In this document: one piece after another, positions 36,135 through 45,176 of the stretch | How the letters are laid out: the number at the start of each line of letters is the position of its first letter | Position numbering within the stretch: position 1 is the first letter of the stretch | NCBI RefSeq assembly: GCF_001701025.1 | Contig: NZ_CP016793.1 | Coordinates: forward strand, 6,014,001 to 6,078,000 | From: Lentzea guizhouensis | Lineage (GTDB): Bacteria; Actinomycetota; Actinomycetes; Mycobacteriales; Pseudonocardiaceae | Reading direction: 5' to 3' | Length of the DNA: 64,000 nt | Made by a program: the position numbers and the translations under genes | Notes under the pieces: generated by a model | What the model was told of the DNA's origin: nothing | The model's database searches: none | What the model saw: the letters and a program-made list of their open reading frames with translations, nothing else

Positions 36135-37541
36135 ATGCGCACGTTCATCAAGAAGGCAGCGGCCACCGGTGTCATCTCCACCGCTCTGCTCACCGCCGGC
36201 TTCACCGCCAACGCCGCCCCGCTCGGCGACCGGTTCTCCGCCGCCTACAACCTGCACGAGTGCGTCCCCGGCGGCCCGACCGCCGCCGACCACGCCGCCG
36301 TCACCGCGCTCAAGCCACAGCTGCAGAACACGTTGAAGACCTCGCTCGACGCCTACCGCGTGTCGTGCGCCCGCGCGGTCGTGCAGCAGGTGAAGGCGCA
36401 GGGCTACAACCCGTACGCCGGTGCCATCGCGGTCTCGACCATCATCGTCGAGACGGGCGCCCGCAACCTCGACGGCGGTGACCGCGACTCGGTCGGCCTG
36501 TTCCAGCAGCGCGACAGCTGGGGCTCGTTCCAGGAACGCATGCACCCGCCCACCGCCACCGGCCTGTTCCTCAAGGTGATGGCAGCGCGATGGCCAGACG
36601 GCCGCTGGACCAAGGCCTCCATCGGCGACGTGGCCGCGGACGTACAGCGCCCAGCTGCCGAGTACCGCTACCGCTACGGCGTCGAAGCCGCCGACGCCGT
36701 GGTGATCACGAACTACCTGTGGGGCGGCACCACGCCCGGCGCGTCGCTGTCCGGCGACACCCGCGCGGAGATCGTGAAGATCGAGACCACCGGTGAGGCC
36801 CGGTCCTGGTACAACAACCTGGGTTTCGCCCCGATGCCGTGGGGTGGCGACAACCAGGTCGTCGCGACCGGTGCGACGGACCCGGCCCGCGTCCGCTTCG
36901 CCGACCTGTCCGGTGACGGCAAGAAGGAGTACATCTACATCCAGGAGAACGGCGAGATCCGCGCTTGGTACAACGCCCAGGGCTTCGCCCCGATGCCGTG
37001 GGGCGGCGACTCGCAGGTCATCGTGACCGGCGCGACCGACCCGGCCCGTGTCCGCTTCGCCGACCTCTCCGGTGACGGCAAGGCGGAGTACCTCTACGTG
37101 CAGGAGAACGGCGAGGTGCGTTCTTGGTACAACGCCAAGGGTTTCGCCGCGATGCCGTGGGGCGGGGACAGCCAGGTCGTGGTGACCGGTGCGACCGAGC
37201 CGGCGCGGGTGCACTTCGCGGACCTGTCGGGTGACGGCAAGGCGGAGTACTCCTACGTCCAGACGAACGGCGAGGTGCGTTCCTGGTACAACGCCAAGGG
37301 TTTCGCGGCCATGCCGTGGGGCGGGGAGTCGCGGGTCATCGTGACCGGCGCGACCGACCCGGCGCGGGTGCGGCTGACCGACCTCTCCGGTGACGGCAAG
37401 GCCGAGTACGCCTACGTGCAGGACAACGGCGAGATCCGCGCCTGGTACAACAACCTCGGGTTCGCGGCGATGCCGTGGGGCGGCGACAGCCAGGTCATCG
37501 GCACCGGTTTCACCGAACCGCACCGCGTCCTCTTCGCCTGA
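36135..37541 (+). CDS. Secreted lytic transglycosylase-like protein with five FG-GAP-like repeats
   Basis: A 468-residue protein. The signal peptide is about 1-27 (ending TAGFTANA). The catalytic-like domain (about 70-195) contains AIAVSTIIVETGARNLDGGDRDSVGLFQQRDSWGS, the ES/ET and GLFQQR pattern of transglycosylase-fold peptidoglycan hydrolases in actinobacteria. After ITNYLWGGTTPG come five about-53-residue repeats nearly identical to those of the previous secreted peptidase. The two enzymes likely act together on the wall, one on glycan strands and one on peptides, with a shared targeting module and shared SARP-type control. A hairpin terminator follows. Confidence 0.82.
   Translation: MRTFIKKAAATGVISTALLTAGFTANAAPLGDRFSAAYNLHECVPGGPTAADHAAVTALKPQLQNTLKTSLDAYRVSCARAVVQQVKAQGYNPYAGAIAVSTIIVETGARNLDGGDRDSVGLFQQRDSWGSFQERMHPPTATGLFLKVMAARWPDGRWTKASIGDVAADVQRPAAEYRYRYGVEAADAVVITNYLWGGTTPGASLSGDTRAEIVKIETTGEARSWYNNLGFAPMPWGGDNQVVATGATDPARVRFADLSGDGKKEYIYIQENGEIRAWYNAQGFAPMPWGGDSQVIVTGATDPARVRFADLSGDGKAEYLYVQENGEVRSWYNAKGFAAMPWGGDSQVVVTGATEPARVHFADLSGDGKAEYSYVQTNGEVRSWYNAKGFAAMPWGGESRVIVTGATDPARVRLTDLSGDGKAEYAYVQDNGEIRAWYNNLGFAAMPWGGDSQVIGTGFTEPHRVLFA
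36739..37528 (+). repeat. Five tandem about 159-bp coding repeats (FG-GAP-like), second block
   Basis: A paralogous copy of the 35153-35942 block, opening with the same GASLSGD sequence and keeping unit order. DNA identity is high across nearly 800 bases, so misassembly or recombination between the blocks is possible. Confidence 0.85.
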
Positions 37542-37557
37542 CACCGCCGGAACCACC

Positions 37558-37588
37558 GGGCCCGCCGAGTCACTCGGCGGGCCCGTTT
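37558..37588. terminator. Bidirectional hairpin terminator
   Basis: GGGCCCGCCGAG (37558-37569) pairs with CTCGGCGGGCCC (37573-37584), followed by GTTT. It separates the transglycosylase gene from the convergent acyl-CoA synthetase fragment. Confidence 0.7.
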
Positions 37589-37609
37589 CGCGTGCACGGG
37601 TCCTACCGA

Positions 37610-38155
37610 TCACTCATCGTCCTGATCGGACAGTCCGAGCATTCCGCCGTAGCACTCGAACGGCGACCACAACGCGGCACGTTGCGTCGACACCGCGGCT
37701 TTCGGCGCGCCGGTCGTGCCCGAGGTGTAGATCAGCCAGGCGGGTTCGTCCAGGCCGAGGTCGTCGCGCGGCTGCCGTTCGCCCGCCTCGATCTCGTCGA
37801 GCAGCACCACCGGCGGACCGTTCGTGATCTTCGGCAGGTGCCGCTCGCTCGTGATCAGCAGGTCCGGCGCGGAGTCTTCCAGCAGGTGCTCGAGCTCGGC
37901 CGCCGTGCTGTGCGGGCTCAGCAGCACCCCGACCGCGGCGGCCCTGGTGGTCGCCAGCACCGCCTCCACCACGCCCGCGCCGTCGTCGAGCAGGATTGCC
38001 ACTCTCGCGCCACGATCGACGTTCAGCCCGCTGGCGAGCCGGGCGGTCCGGTCCTCCAGCTCGGCCCACGTGACCGTGCGCCGGTCGTCGGTGTAGGCGG
38101 GCCGGTCACCGCGGCGCCCGGCGTTGTCGGCGAGCAGCTCCGCGACCGCCTTCAC
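37610..38155 (-). pseudogene. AMP-binding acyl-CoA synthetase, N-terminal fragment
   Basis: 181 codons from GTG 38155. The sequence reads VKAVAELLADNAGRRGDRPAYTDD, then the A3 motif LIYTSGTTGAPKAA. It stops shortly after (GLSDQDDE, TGA at 37610). Intact enzymes are about 500 residues and need the later adenylate-binding and C-terminal Lys regions, which are absent. The gene is therefore truncated at its 3' end, close to the terminator of the neighbouring gene. Its start overlaps the permease stop by four bases (GTGA), so the original operon was permease then synthetase. Confidence 0.75.
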
Positions 38156-39567
38156 CGCTGGAACGCCTTGCTGAGCCCCGCGTACAGCAGGCCGCCGACC
38201 AGGAACGCCACCACGACCCCGATGTTGGCCGCGCCGATGCTGCCGGCCCTGGCCGCGTCGGTCAGCAGGTAGCCGAGCAGGGGTTGCAGGTAGGGATCGT
38301 GCGACGTGACCAGCCCCCACCCGACCACGACCGCGACGACCAGCGACACGACGCCGGCGACGTTGTACCGCCCGTGCACGCCGCGCGGGTCGAACAACTC
38401 CTCGGGCGCGTAACCCTTGCGGCGGAACAGGAACATGTCCACCACGAACACGCTCGACCAGCCCGCCGTGACCACGCCTATGAGAATCAGGAACGCCTGC
38501 AACGGCGCGAAGAAGCTCGGCGCCACGAACACCAGGTAGGCGCCGCCGATCACCATCACCACACCGTCGACCGCCACCGCCGCCCACCGCGGCAGCCGCA
38601 CGCCCAGCGCCTGCAGGGTGAGCCCGCTGCTGTAGAGGTTGAACACCGCGCCCGCCACCACGCTCAGCATCGTCGCGAGCAGGAACGGCACCAGGAACCA
38701 CGTCGGCAACGCCGCCGCGAACGCCCCCACCGGATCCGCCGCCGTCGCCGCCGCCAACGCCGGATCACCCGCCGTCAGCAGCACCCCGAACAGCATCAGC
38801 AGCAACGGCGCACTCCCGGCCCCGACCGCCGTCCACGCGGCCACCGCACCGGGTTTCGAGGTGCGCGGCAGGTACCGGCTGTAGTCGGCCCCGCCCGCCG
38901 TCCAGCCGATGCCGTTGGCGATCACCAGGCTCACCCCACCGGCGAACAACGCGAGCCCACCACCGGCGCTGGTCTTGGTGAAGTCCAGCGATGGCACGAT
39001 CAGCACGAAGTACACGACCGTCGTCGCCATCACCGCGAAGGTGATGTACTTCTGCACCCGCAGGATCAGGTTGTACCCGTAGATCCCGACCACGATGACC
39101 AGCACCACCGTGAGCCCGAACCCGGCCGCCACCATCGGCGTCGTCGCCAGCCCCTCGTCGACCCGCGCCAGCACGGTCCGCACCGCCAGCGCCCCGATCG
39201 CCACGCTGACCGTCTCCCACCCCAGCAAGCTCACGTAGACGAACAACGTCGGCAACCGGTTGCCGCACACCCCGAACGCCGCCCGGCTGAGCGCCATCGT
39301 CGGCGCGCCGCCGCGCATCCCCGCGAGCGCCACCGCCCCGACCACCGGGTACGCCAGCCCGAGCCCGACCACCACGGCCAGCGCCCCCTGCCACGGACTG
39401 AGCCCCAACCCCACCACGAACACCCCGTAGGCGACGGTGAAGAAGCTCGCGTTGGCGGCGAACCAGGGCCAGAACAGCCTGCTCGGCGTCCCGTGCCGCT
39501 CCTCGTCGGTGATCCAGTCGATGCCCTTGCGCTCGACCTCGAACGCGTTGTCGACGTCTGTGGCCAC
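38152..39567 (-). CDS. NCS1-family nucleobase/cytosine permease-like transporter
   Basis: About 471 residues with twelve predicted membrane segments. Early motifs are FEVERKGIDWITDEERHGTPSRLFWPWFAANASFF and a conserved VVGAVALAGMRGGAPTMALSRAAFGVCGN, typical of NCS1 (CodB-like) symporters for cytosine, purines, thiamine or allantoin. It starts at GTG 39567, five bases after AGGGGG. An in-frame ATG at 39594 lacks a ribosome site and lies in a small hairpin, so it is less likely. It shares an operon with a truncated acyl-CoA synthetase. The substrate is unknown. Confidence 0.85.
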   Translation of the reverse strand: MATDVDNAFEVERKGIDWITDEERHGTPSRLFWPWFAANASFFTVAYGVFVVGLGLSPWQGALAVVVGLGLAYPVVGAVALAGMRGGAPTMALSRAAFGVCGNRLPTLFVYVSLLGWETVSVAIGALAVRTVLARVDEGLATTPMVAAGFGLTVVLVIVVGIYGYNLILRVQKYITFAVMATTVVYFVLIVPSLDFTKTSAGGGLALFAGGVSLVIANGIGWTAGGADYSRYLPRTSKPGAVAAWTAVGAGSAPLLLMLFGVLLTAGDPALAAATAADPVGAFAAALPTWFLVPFLLATMLSVVAGAVFNLYSSGLTLQALGVRLPRWAAVAVDGVVMVIGGAYLVFVAPSFFAPLQAFLILIGVVTAGWSSVFVVDMFLFRRKGYAPEELFDPRGVHGRYNVAGVVSLVVAVVVGWGLVTSHDPYLQPLLGYLLTDAARAGSIGAANIGVVVAFLVGGLLYAGLSKAFQR

Positions 39568-39733
39568 GTCGTCCCCCTGATGCTCCTGGTGCATCGATCA
39601 CGCTATTCGGGCGCGCAAGGGGTTGTGCCGTTCGGCGCAAGTGTTCGGGTGAGCGGAACGGCTGGGAGCTGGGCCGGGTGATGCGTGCTTCCCTGAGATC
39701 GATCCGTCTCAACACGTTGACACTGGGGGATAC

Positions 39734-40432
39734 GTGAGAAAACGATCTGTCTTTGCCATGTTCTCGATTGCGACCGCGATGGTCTTGTCGCTGGTCGCTG
39801 TGCCGTCCGCGCAGGCGATCTACGGCGGCGCCTGGTTCTTGGAGGTCAACGGCAACAATGAACGGGTGCTGTGGGCCCGCAGCGGCAACACCTACGTTCG
39901 CGTGGACGCGGTTCCCGGCGGCGATGACCGCCTGATCACCGGGATGGGGTTCGAACGATCGGCGATCGTCAAGACGAACAACGACCTCTACTACTGCACT
40001 CCGGGCTGCGCGTTCGTCAGCGGGAACTGGCAGGCTCGGCTCATCACCGGCATCAACGCCATCATCTTCTTGGAAGTCACGCACGGCGGCCACCTCGTGC
40101 AGTGGGATCGCCAGGTCAACGGCAGCTGGGCGCCCACCGAGATCGGCCAGGGCTGGCAGAACGCCCGGCTCATCGCCGGCCTCGACAGCAACACATTCGT
40201 CGAGGTGAAGTTCGACGGCAGGCTGGCGAAGTGGACCCGGAACGGCCGTGAGTGGAGCCAGCTGATCATCGGCGCAGGCTGGAGCGACGCGCGCCTGCTC
40301 GCCGGCGTCAACGGCACCCGCTTCGTGCAGGTGCGCAGCGACGGCGTGCTGATCGAGTGGAACGCGTCCGGCAACACCTACGTGCCGACCACGATTGGTC
40401 CGGGCTGGGGCGCGACCAAGCTGCTCGGCTAG
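39734..40432 (+). CDS. Secreted tachylectin-like beta-propeller protein
   Basis: A 232-residue protein starting at GTG 39734 after GGGGGA. The signal peptide is MRKRSVFAMFSIATAMVLSLVAVPSAQA. The mature part has about five repeats of 40-47 residues with the pattern GxxWxxxRLIxGxxxxxFxEVxxxGxLxxW (WQARLITGINAIIFLEV, WQNARLIAGLDSNTFVEV, WSDARLLAGVNGTRFVQV), as in tachylectin-2-like lectins. Carbohydrate binding outside the cell is likely; the ligand is unknown. A strong bidirectional hairpin follows. Confidence 0.75.
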   Translation: MRKRSVFAMFSIATAMVLSLVAVPSAQAIYGGAWFLEVNGNNERVLWARSGNTYVRVDAVPGGDDRLITGMGFERSAIVKTNNDLYYCTPGCAFVSGNWQARLITGINAIIFLEVTHGGHLVQWDRQVNGSWAPTEIGQGWQNARLIAGLDSNTFVEVKFDGRLAKWTRNGREWSQLIIGAGWSDARLLAGVNGTRFVQVRSDGVLIEWNASGNTYVPTTIGPGWGATKLLG

Positions 40433-40442
40433 TGAGCGCGGG

Positions 40443-40477
40443 CCAGGGGGAGCCGCGAAGGGCGCGGCTCCCCCTGG
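40443..40477. terminator. Bidirectional hairpin terminator
   Basis: A 15-base perfect stem (40443-40457 with 40463-40477, around AAGGG) between the convergent tachylectin-like and CU044_5270 genes. Confidence 0.75.
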
Positions 40478-40480
40478 TGA

Positions 40481-41575
40481 TCAGCCGATGCTGTCGACCA
40501 CCGTCGTCGTGATCGTCGTCGACGTCAGCACCGTGCCTTCCTTGAGCCACGTGTACTCGCTCTTCGGCCCGGTGAGCCGCCGGTCCCCGATGAAGTCACC
40601 GGTGTCCGGCGAGATCACCAGTTCGGTGCGCTCCAGGTCGTCCGCGAGGCTGAAACCGACACCGGTGCGGCCGTCCATCGTGACCTGGCGCGCCGAGACC
40701 TCGACGCCCTCGATCTTCGCGATGGCCCGGTACCAGTCGTCGCGCAGGTCGGCGGGCATGAGGCCGGCCCGCAGGATCTCGGTCGCGTGGGCGAACATCG
40801 CCTTCGGGGTCGAGCCGCGGCCGGCCGTGGCGCGCTTCAGCCACTCGTACAGCGCAGCCGGGTCGCGGGGGAGCGTGGCGTAGAACTCGGGCGAGTCCCA
40901 GTCGGTCGCGCTGCCGCACACCTTGCGGGGCTGGGACTTCGGGAAGAAGTCGCCGCACCTGCCGCGGCGTTCACCGGTGTCGGTGTCGGCGTTCTGGTAC
41001 GGCGCCTGCGACTGGGGGACGTTGCCGCCCAGCCACTTCGCGTCGCCGATCTGGGTACGGCGGTTCAGCCACTCCTGCGTCACGTCCGCGGGGATCCACG
41101 TCTGGTACTTCAGTTCGACCGCGTAGGTCGCGCCCTTCAGCGGCTGCGGGTCGTCCACAGAGGACCCGAACATCATGCCGCGCGAGTACGTGCCGTGCTC
41201 GGTGATGAGGCGGTACTGGCCGGGCGCGAGGGGCTGGTCGATCGTCTTGATGTTGTTCGCCGCGTTGTCGAGCAGCTCGGCCGCGGACAGCAGCTGCACC
41301 TCCTGCTCCGTGACGGACGGTGGTGCGGAGGCAGGCGGTGCGGCGGCGGGTGGTGCCTGGGGCGGGGCGTCGTTGGCCTTGACCACGACGATCCCCGCCG
41401 CCACCAGACCGACCGCCGCGGCGGCGACGGTCACCGGTACCAGCCGGCGGCGGCGCATCGGGATCACGTTCGTGGCAGCGGCTTCGATCACCTTGGCGCG
41501 CACGGAGTCGAGCGGCCGCGTGCTCGTGCGGTCCTCCCGGTGCAGCAGGTCCAGTGCTTCGTCCAAATTGGTCAT
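40481..41575 (-). CDS. CU044_5270 family membrane protein (probable anti-sigma partner)
   Basis: A 364-residue protein. The cytoplasmic N-terminus (MTNLDEALDLLHREDRTSTRPLDSVRAKV) is followed by one membrane segment (LVPVTVAAAAVGLVAAGIVVV, about 46-66), an Ala/Pro stalk and an extracellular domain with LKYQTWIPADVTQEWLNRRTQIGDAKW. This layout is the CU044_5270 family, regularly encoded after ECF sigma factors. The ATG overlaps the stop of the sigma gene by four bases (ATGA), so an anti-sigma or signal-sensing role is likely. Confidence 0.85.
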   Translation of the reverse strand: MTNLDEALDLLHREDRTSTRPLDSVRAKVIEAAATNVIPMRRRRLVPVTVAAAAVGLVAAGIVVVKANDAPPQAPPAAAPPASAPPSVTEQEVQLLSAAELLDNAANNIKTIDQPLAPGQYRLITEHGTYSRGMMFGSSVDDPQPLKGATYAVELKYQTWIPADVTQEWLNRRTQIGDAKWLGGNVPQSQAPYQNADTDTGERRGRCGDFFPKSQPRKVCGSATDWDSPEFYATLPRDPAALYEWLKRATAGRGSTPKAMFAHATEILRAGLMPADLRDDWYRAIAKIEGVEVSARQVTMDGRTGVGFSLADDLERTELVISPDTGDFIGDRRLTGPKSEYTWLKEGTVLTSTTITTTVVDSIG

Positions 41576-42126
41576 GACGACTCTCCTGAGAGCAGTGCCT
41601 GCAGCTTTGCGCGCACGCGGTGCAGCCGTGAGCGGACCGTGCTGGCAGGCAGGTTCAGCGCGGTCGCGACCTCCGCCGGGTCCAGCCCCGCCCACGACGT
41701 GAGCAGCAAGAGGTCTCGCTCCTGCGCGGACAACTTCGGCAACGCACGCGCCAACTGCCGTTGGGCGTCGACCTGAGCGGCCACCTGCGCGTCGTGGGAG
41801 TGCGCGGTTTCGCGGTGCAACCGTTCGGTCGCCCGGTAGCCGCGCACCTCCGCACGCACGTGGTTGCGCAACAGGTTCGTCGCGATGCCGTACAGCCAGC
41901 CGCGCACCGGCGCCTGGGCCGGGTCGTAGGCCTTCCGCTTGCGCAGTGCGACGAGGAACGTCTCCGCGACCAGGTCGTCGGCCGTGTCGATGCCGACACG
42001 GCCCGCCAGGTAGCCGCGCAGAGCCGGGGCATGGGTGTCGAAGAGCGCGGCGAAGGCGATGGCCGGGTCCTCACCGTCGAGGTCCGGCCGGGTGCCGTCC
42101 ACGGCGCGCTCTTTGGGCTTGGTCAC
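41572..42126 (-). CDS. ECF RNA polymerase sigma factor
   Basis: A 184-residue sigma factor starting at GTG 42126. Region 2 includes TADDLVAETFLVALRKRKAYDPAQAPVRGWLYGIATNLLRNHVRAE. Region 4 is LSAQERDLLLLTSWAGLDPAEVATALNLPASTVRSRLHRVRAKL. It is coupled to the CU044_5270 gene. Its promoter targets are unknown. Confidence 0.92.
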   Translation of the reverse strand: MTKPKERAVDGTRPDLDGEDPAIAFAALFDTHAPALRGYLAGRVGIDTADDLVAETFLVALRKRKAYDPAQAPVRGWLYGIATNLLRNHVRAEVRGYRATERLHRETAHSHDAQVAAQVDAQRQLARALPKLSAQERDLLLLTSWAGLDPAEVATALNLPASTVRSRLHRVRAKLQALLSGESS

Positions 42127-42176
42127 GCTGGTACTTGTCCGCTCCGCCCGTCAGCGTCCCCGCGTTGTGACCGTCG

Positions 42177-42968
42177 TCACTTCGCGGCCACCCACGCCTC
42201 GACGCCGTCGAGGAACCGGTCCACGCCGAAGCCGAGCTCGAACGGCAACGCGTCCCCGCCGGCCCGCTCCGGCGCGGTGAGCTCGGCGGCGTGGACCGCG
42301 GTCAGCGCCGGGTACTGCTCCGGGTCGAGGAACTCGGCCACGAGGTGGGTCAGGTCGGCGTCGGTGCGCGGGATGCCGTTGGCGCGCTTGTGCTCGCCGG
42401 CGATGGACGCGCTGATCTGCGCGGTACCGCGCACGAGAGCGGTCAGGTGCAGGGCCGCCGCCCTGGCCTCACCGCCGGCCAGGCCGGCCGCCAGCAGCGG
42501 GCGCAGCAGGCGGTCGAGCCAGGCGAGCTGGTTCGGACCGACGGGGGTGTGGTCGAGCGGGACGCGCAGGATCCACGGGCGGGCCTGGAAACCCGCCCAC
42601 AGCGCGGCGACCCAGAGCCGGACCGCCTCCCGGAAGTCCGCGGCGCCGCCGAGGTCGGGCGGAGTGCCCGCCGCGACGTCGGCGACCACCTCCAGCAGCA
42701 GGTCCTTGCTCGGGACGTGGTTGTAGAGCGACATCGTCGAGTAGCCGAGCTCGGTGGCGATCCGCTGCATCGACAACGCCTCGAGCCCGTCGGCGTCGGC
42801 GACCCTCACCGCGGCCTGGGCGATCAGCTCCACGCTGAGCCGGGACCGCGGGCCGCGCTTGCCCCTGCGGTGTCCCGACCACAGCAGCGTGAGGCTGCGC
42901 TGCAGGTCGAGGTCCTCGTCGTCACGCGTCGTCATCCGCTGTCCCGCTTCCGTTGGCTCCGGTCCCAT
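42177..42968 (-). CDS. TetR-family regulator (TetR_C-like)
   Basis: About 263 residues from ATG 42968 (ATG 42935 is also possible). After a 30-residue lead comes the HTH (LIAQAAVRVADADGLEALSMQRIATELGYSTMSLYNHVPSKDLLLEV) and a C-terminal domain with PVGPNQLAWLDRLLRPL. It is divergent from a DUF2306 membrane protein gene, with a compound palindrome in the 72-base gap. It probably represses both. Confidence 0.88.
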   Translation of the reverse strand: MGPEPTEAGQRMTTRDDEDLDLQRSLTLLWSGHRRGKRGPRSRLSVELIAQAAVRVADADGLEALSMQRIATELGYSTMSLYNHVPSKDLLLEVVADVAAGTPPDLGGAADFREAVRLWVAALWAGFQARPWILRVPLDHTPVGPNQLAWLDRLLRPLLAAGLAGGEARAAALHLTALVRGTAQISASIAGEHKRANGIPRTDADLTHLVAEFLDPEQYPALTAVHAAELTAPERAGGDALPFELGFGVDRFLDGVEAWVAAK

Positions 42969-42971
42969 CCT

Positions 42972-43017
42972 AAAACTCTGTATGACGTACGTCTTTATGT
43001 ATGGTGTACGTAGTTTT
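42972..43017. promoter_or_regulatory. Operator region between the TetR and DUF2306 genes
   Basis: Contains the perfect palindrome GACGTACGTC (42984-42993), a repeated element GTATGACGTACG (42980-42991) and GTATGGTGTACG (42999-43010), and flanking AAAACT/AGTTTT inverted ends (42972-42977, 43012-43017). It is AT-rich for this genome and lies directly at both gene starts. Confidence 0.6.
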
Positions 43018-43040
43018 GCTCCGACCACGAACGGACTGAC

Positions 43041-43781
43041 ATGACCTCGACGACGACCCGAACGGCCGCACCCCGGCAGGAGGTCCGCTGGTGGCGGCGA
43101 CCGTGGATCGTGCCGCTGATGCTGGTGGCGGCGGCGTTCCTGGTGTTCTCCGTGCCGCCCTACCTGACCCTCGACCCCGCTCACTCCCGGTTGACCCCAC
43201 CGGAGGGCAACGACCTCTACTACCCGCTGCTCGTCGCGCACGTCCTCTTCGGCGCCGTGGCGATGGCGACCGCCTGCTTCCAGGTGTGGCCCGCGTTCCG
43301 CGCGCGGCACCGGGTCGGGCACCGGATCACCGGGCGCGTCTACGTCTACGCCGGCGCGCTGCCCGCGAGCGTGCTCGGGCTCTACATCGGCTGGCACACG
43401 ACGGCGGGCCCGTCCGTGCTGGTGGCCAACCTCGTGGGGTCGGCGCTGTGGCTGGCCTTCACGGTCGCCGGGCTGTACTTCGCCCGCAAGCGGCGCTACG
43501 ACGAGCACCGCAGGTGGATGTCACGCAGCTTCGCGCTCGCGATGTCGATCGTGCTGAGCCGGGTCATCAACATCCCGGCCGTGATCGTGTTGTCCTCTCA
43601 GGTCGACACCGCGTTCGCCGGCAGTGAGGTGTTGATGCGCAACACCGCGACGAGCATCGGGGTCTGGCTGAGCCCGTTGCTCCTGCTGCTGGTCACCGAC
43701 TGGGTCCTGGAACGCCGCAAGGGGCGCGCCCGCCGTCAGGGGCAGGCGGGGAACAACCTGCGGGTGCCGGCTCCGGCGTAG
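43041..43781 (+). CDS. DUF2306 membrane protein
   Basis: A 246-residue protein with six to seven hydrophobic segments. Motifs include LLVAHVLFGAVAMATACFQVWPAFRARHRVGHRITGRVYVYAGALPASVLGLYIGW and RRYDEHRRWMSRSFALAMS, characteristic of DUF2306, whose conserved His residues resemble those of heme-binding membrane proteins. It is controlled by the divergent TetR. Its last 46 bases overlap the 3' end of the convergent hydrolase gene. Confidence 0.85.
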   Translation: MTSTTTRTAAPRQEVRWWRRPWIVPLMLVAAAFLVFSVPPYLTLDPAHSRLTPPEGNDLYYPLLVAHVLFGAVAMATACFQVWPAFRARHRVGHRITGRVYVYAGALPASVLGLYIGWHTTAGPSVLVANLVGSALWLAFTVAGLYFARKRRYDEHRRWMSRSFALAMSIVLSRVINIPAVIVLSSQVDTAFAGSEVLMRNTATSIGVWLSPLLLLLVTDWVLERRKGRARRQGQAGNNLRVPAPA

Positions 43782-45067
43782 GCGGCCCGGTCGCTGAACC
43801 GGCAGCCGAAGGTGGTCGCGGCAACGGCGCCGCGGTCACCGATCGCGTCACCGGCCGGCTTGCGGCCCCGGTCGGCCCACGCGACCAGGTCGTTCCACGC
43901 CGTGCCCACCTCGGCAGGCGAGAACTCGCAGTGGTCCACCGTGCGGATCGCCCGCTGCACCAGCCACCTCGACTGGCCGTTGCGGGCGACGTCGGCCCGG
44001 TAGTCCTGCTCCATCGAGAACGGCACGAACAGGTCACCCAGGCCGTGCAGCGAGAGCACCGGAACCCGTGGCCTGCCCGCGATCTTCGGGATCTCGGTGA
44101 GCGCGGGGGACAGCCGCGACCGCCAGTCGCGCGGCGCGACCCGTTGCGTCTCGCGGTTCAGGTCGACCGGGGTGTTCGGCTGGTAGCGGGTGCCGAGGTT
44201 GGTCGCCAGGCGGCCGGGGTCGAGCGAGAGCGGGGCGCTGTCGGCCGGCGGGGTGGCCAGGCCGAAGAGGAAGTCCTTCCAGAACGCGAACGCGGGCGTG
44301 GCGCCGGGGCGGGGGCCGCCGCTGCGCTCGACGGTGACCGCGCGGAACTGGGCGCCGCGGTCGGTCACGGTGTCAGGGCCGCCGGGGACGAGGGTGGTCA
44401 GGCCGAGCTCGTCCTGGATCTGCGGCACCACTCTCGTCAGGTAGTCGGCGGGCACCGGGTAGGTGCCGACACCGGCCAGCGCCTGGGCGGTGACCTGGTA
44501 GTCGAGGAAGAAGTCGAACAGCTCGTGGTCGCCCATCACACCGCACATGGGCAGCGCCCCGTCGTAGAAGCCGGGGTACTGCTCCAGCGAGCGGCCGATG
44601 ACGTGGCCGCCCATCGAGACACCGGCGATGAAGACCTTCTCCGGTCGCGAGACCAGCTTGGCGAAGTGCTGCGCCAGGTCGTGCGTGGCCGTGACGCCCG
44701 CACGCACGTCGTAGCCGTTGGCGTAGTACGAGGACGCGGCCCAGGCGTAGCCCTGGTTGAGCATCTGGGTGCGCAGGCCGTAGGCGGGCGGGTCGACGGT
44801 GAGCACGGTGCCGGTGCCGCGGTACCCGTGCGCCCACATGGCGAGCCGGCCGTTCCACTTCGCGGGCACCTCGACGGTGTACGCCGAGTGCCGGTGGACG
44901 CCCTGCAACACCCTGGTCGGCTTGCCGTCGACGACCGCCGGCGTGAGCGGCGGGTTGTTGACGGTGTAGCCGGGCAACGGCTGGTTGCCGGGCGGTGCGG
45001 CGAGTGCGGGGGTGCTGCCGGTGACGAGCACCAGCCCCAGCAACGACACCACGAGCCGTGTACGCAT
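43736..45067 (-). CDS. Secreted alpha/beta-hydrolase
   Basis: A 443-residue protein starting at ATG 45067 after a strong GGAGGTG site. The signal peptide is MRTRLVVSLLGLVLVTGSTPALA. The nucleophile elbow is GVSMGGH. A late region VPVLSLHGLGDLFVPFSMEQDYRADV carries the likely Asp, and VDHCEFSPAEVGTAWNDLVAW the likely His. Related to secreted actinobacterial lipase/esterase-like hydrolases. The substrate is unknown. Confidence 0.82.
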   Translation of the reverse strand: MRTRLVVSLLGLVLVTGSTPALAAPPGNQPLPGYTVNNPPLTPAVVDGKPTRVLQGVHRHSAYTVEVPAKWNGRLAMWAHGYRGTGTVLTVDPPAYGLRTQMLNQGYAWAASSYYANGYDVRAGVTATHDLAQHFAKLVSRPEKVFIAGVSMGGHVIGRSLEQYPGFYDGALPMCGVMGDHELFDFFLDYQVTAQALAGVGTYPVPADYLTRVVPQIQDELGLTTLVPGGPDTVTDRGAQFRAVTVERSGGPRPGATPAFAFWKDFLFGLATPPADSAPLSLDPGRLATNLGTRYQPNTPVDLNRETQRVAPRDWRSRLSPALTEIPKIAGRPRVPVLSLHGLGDLFVPFSMEQDYRADVARNGQSRWLVQRAIRTVDHCEFSPAEVGTAWNDLVAWADRGRKPAGDAIGDRGAVAATTFGCRFSDRAAYAGAGTRRLFPACP

Positions 45068-45176
45068 GCCCCACCTCCGTCGGCCGCACCGTGCCACTCC
45101 ATTCCACCCCGGCGGAGGCCTGTTCGGTCACCTCCCAACGGCGGATTCCTCCGCCGGTCGATGAGACGATCGGTCA

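Noticed and set aside
39578..39596. Hairpin before the NCS1 permease as a possible riboswitch
   Set aside because: It is only a five- to six-pair stem overlapping an unlikely upstream ATG; no riboswitch core is recognisable.
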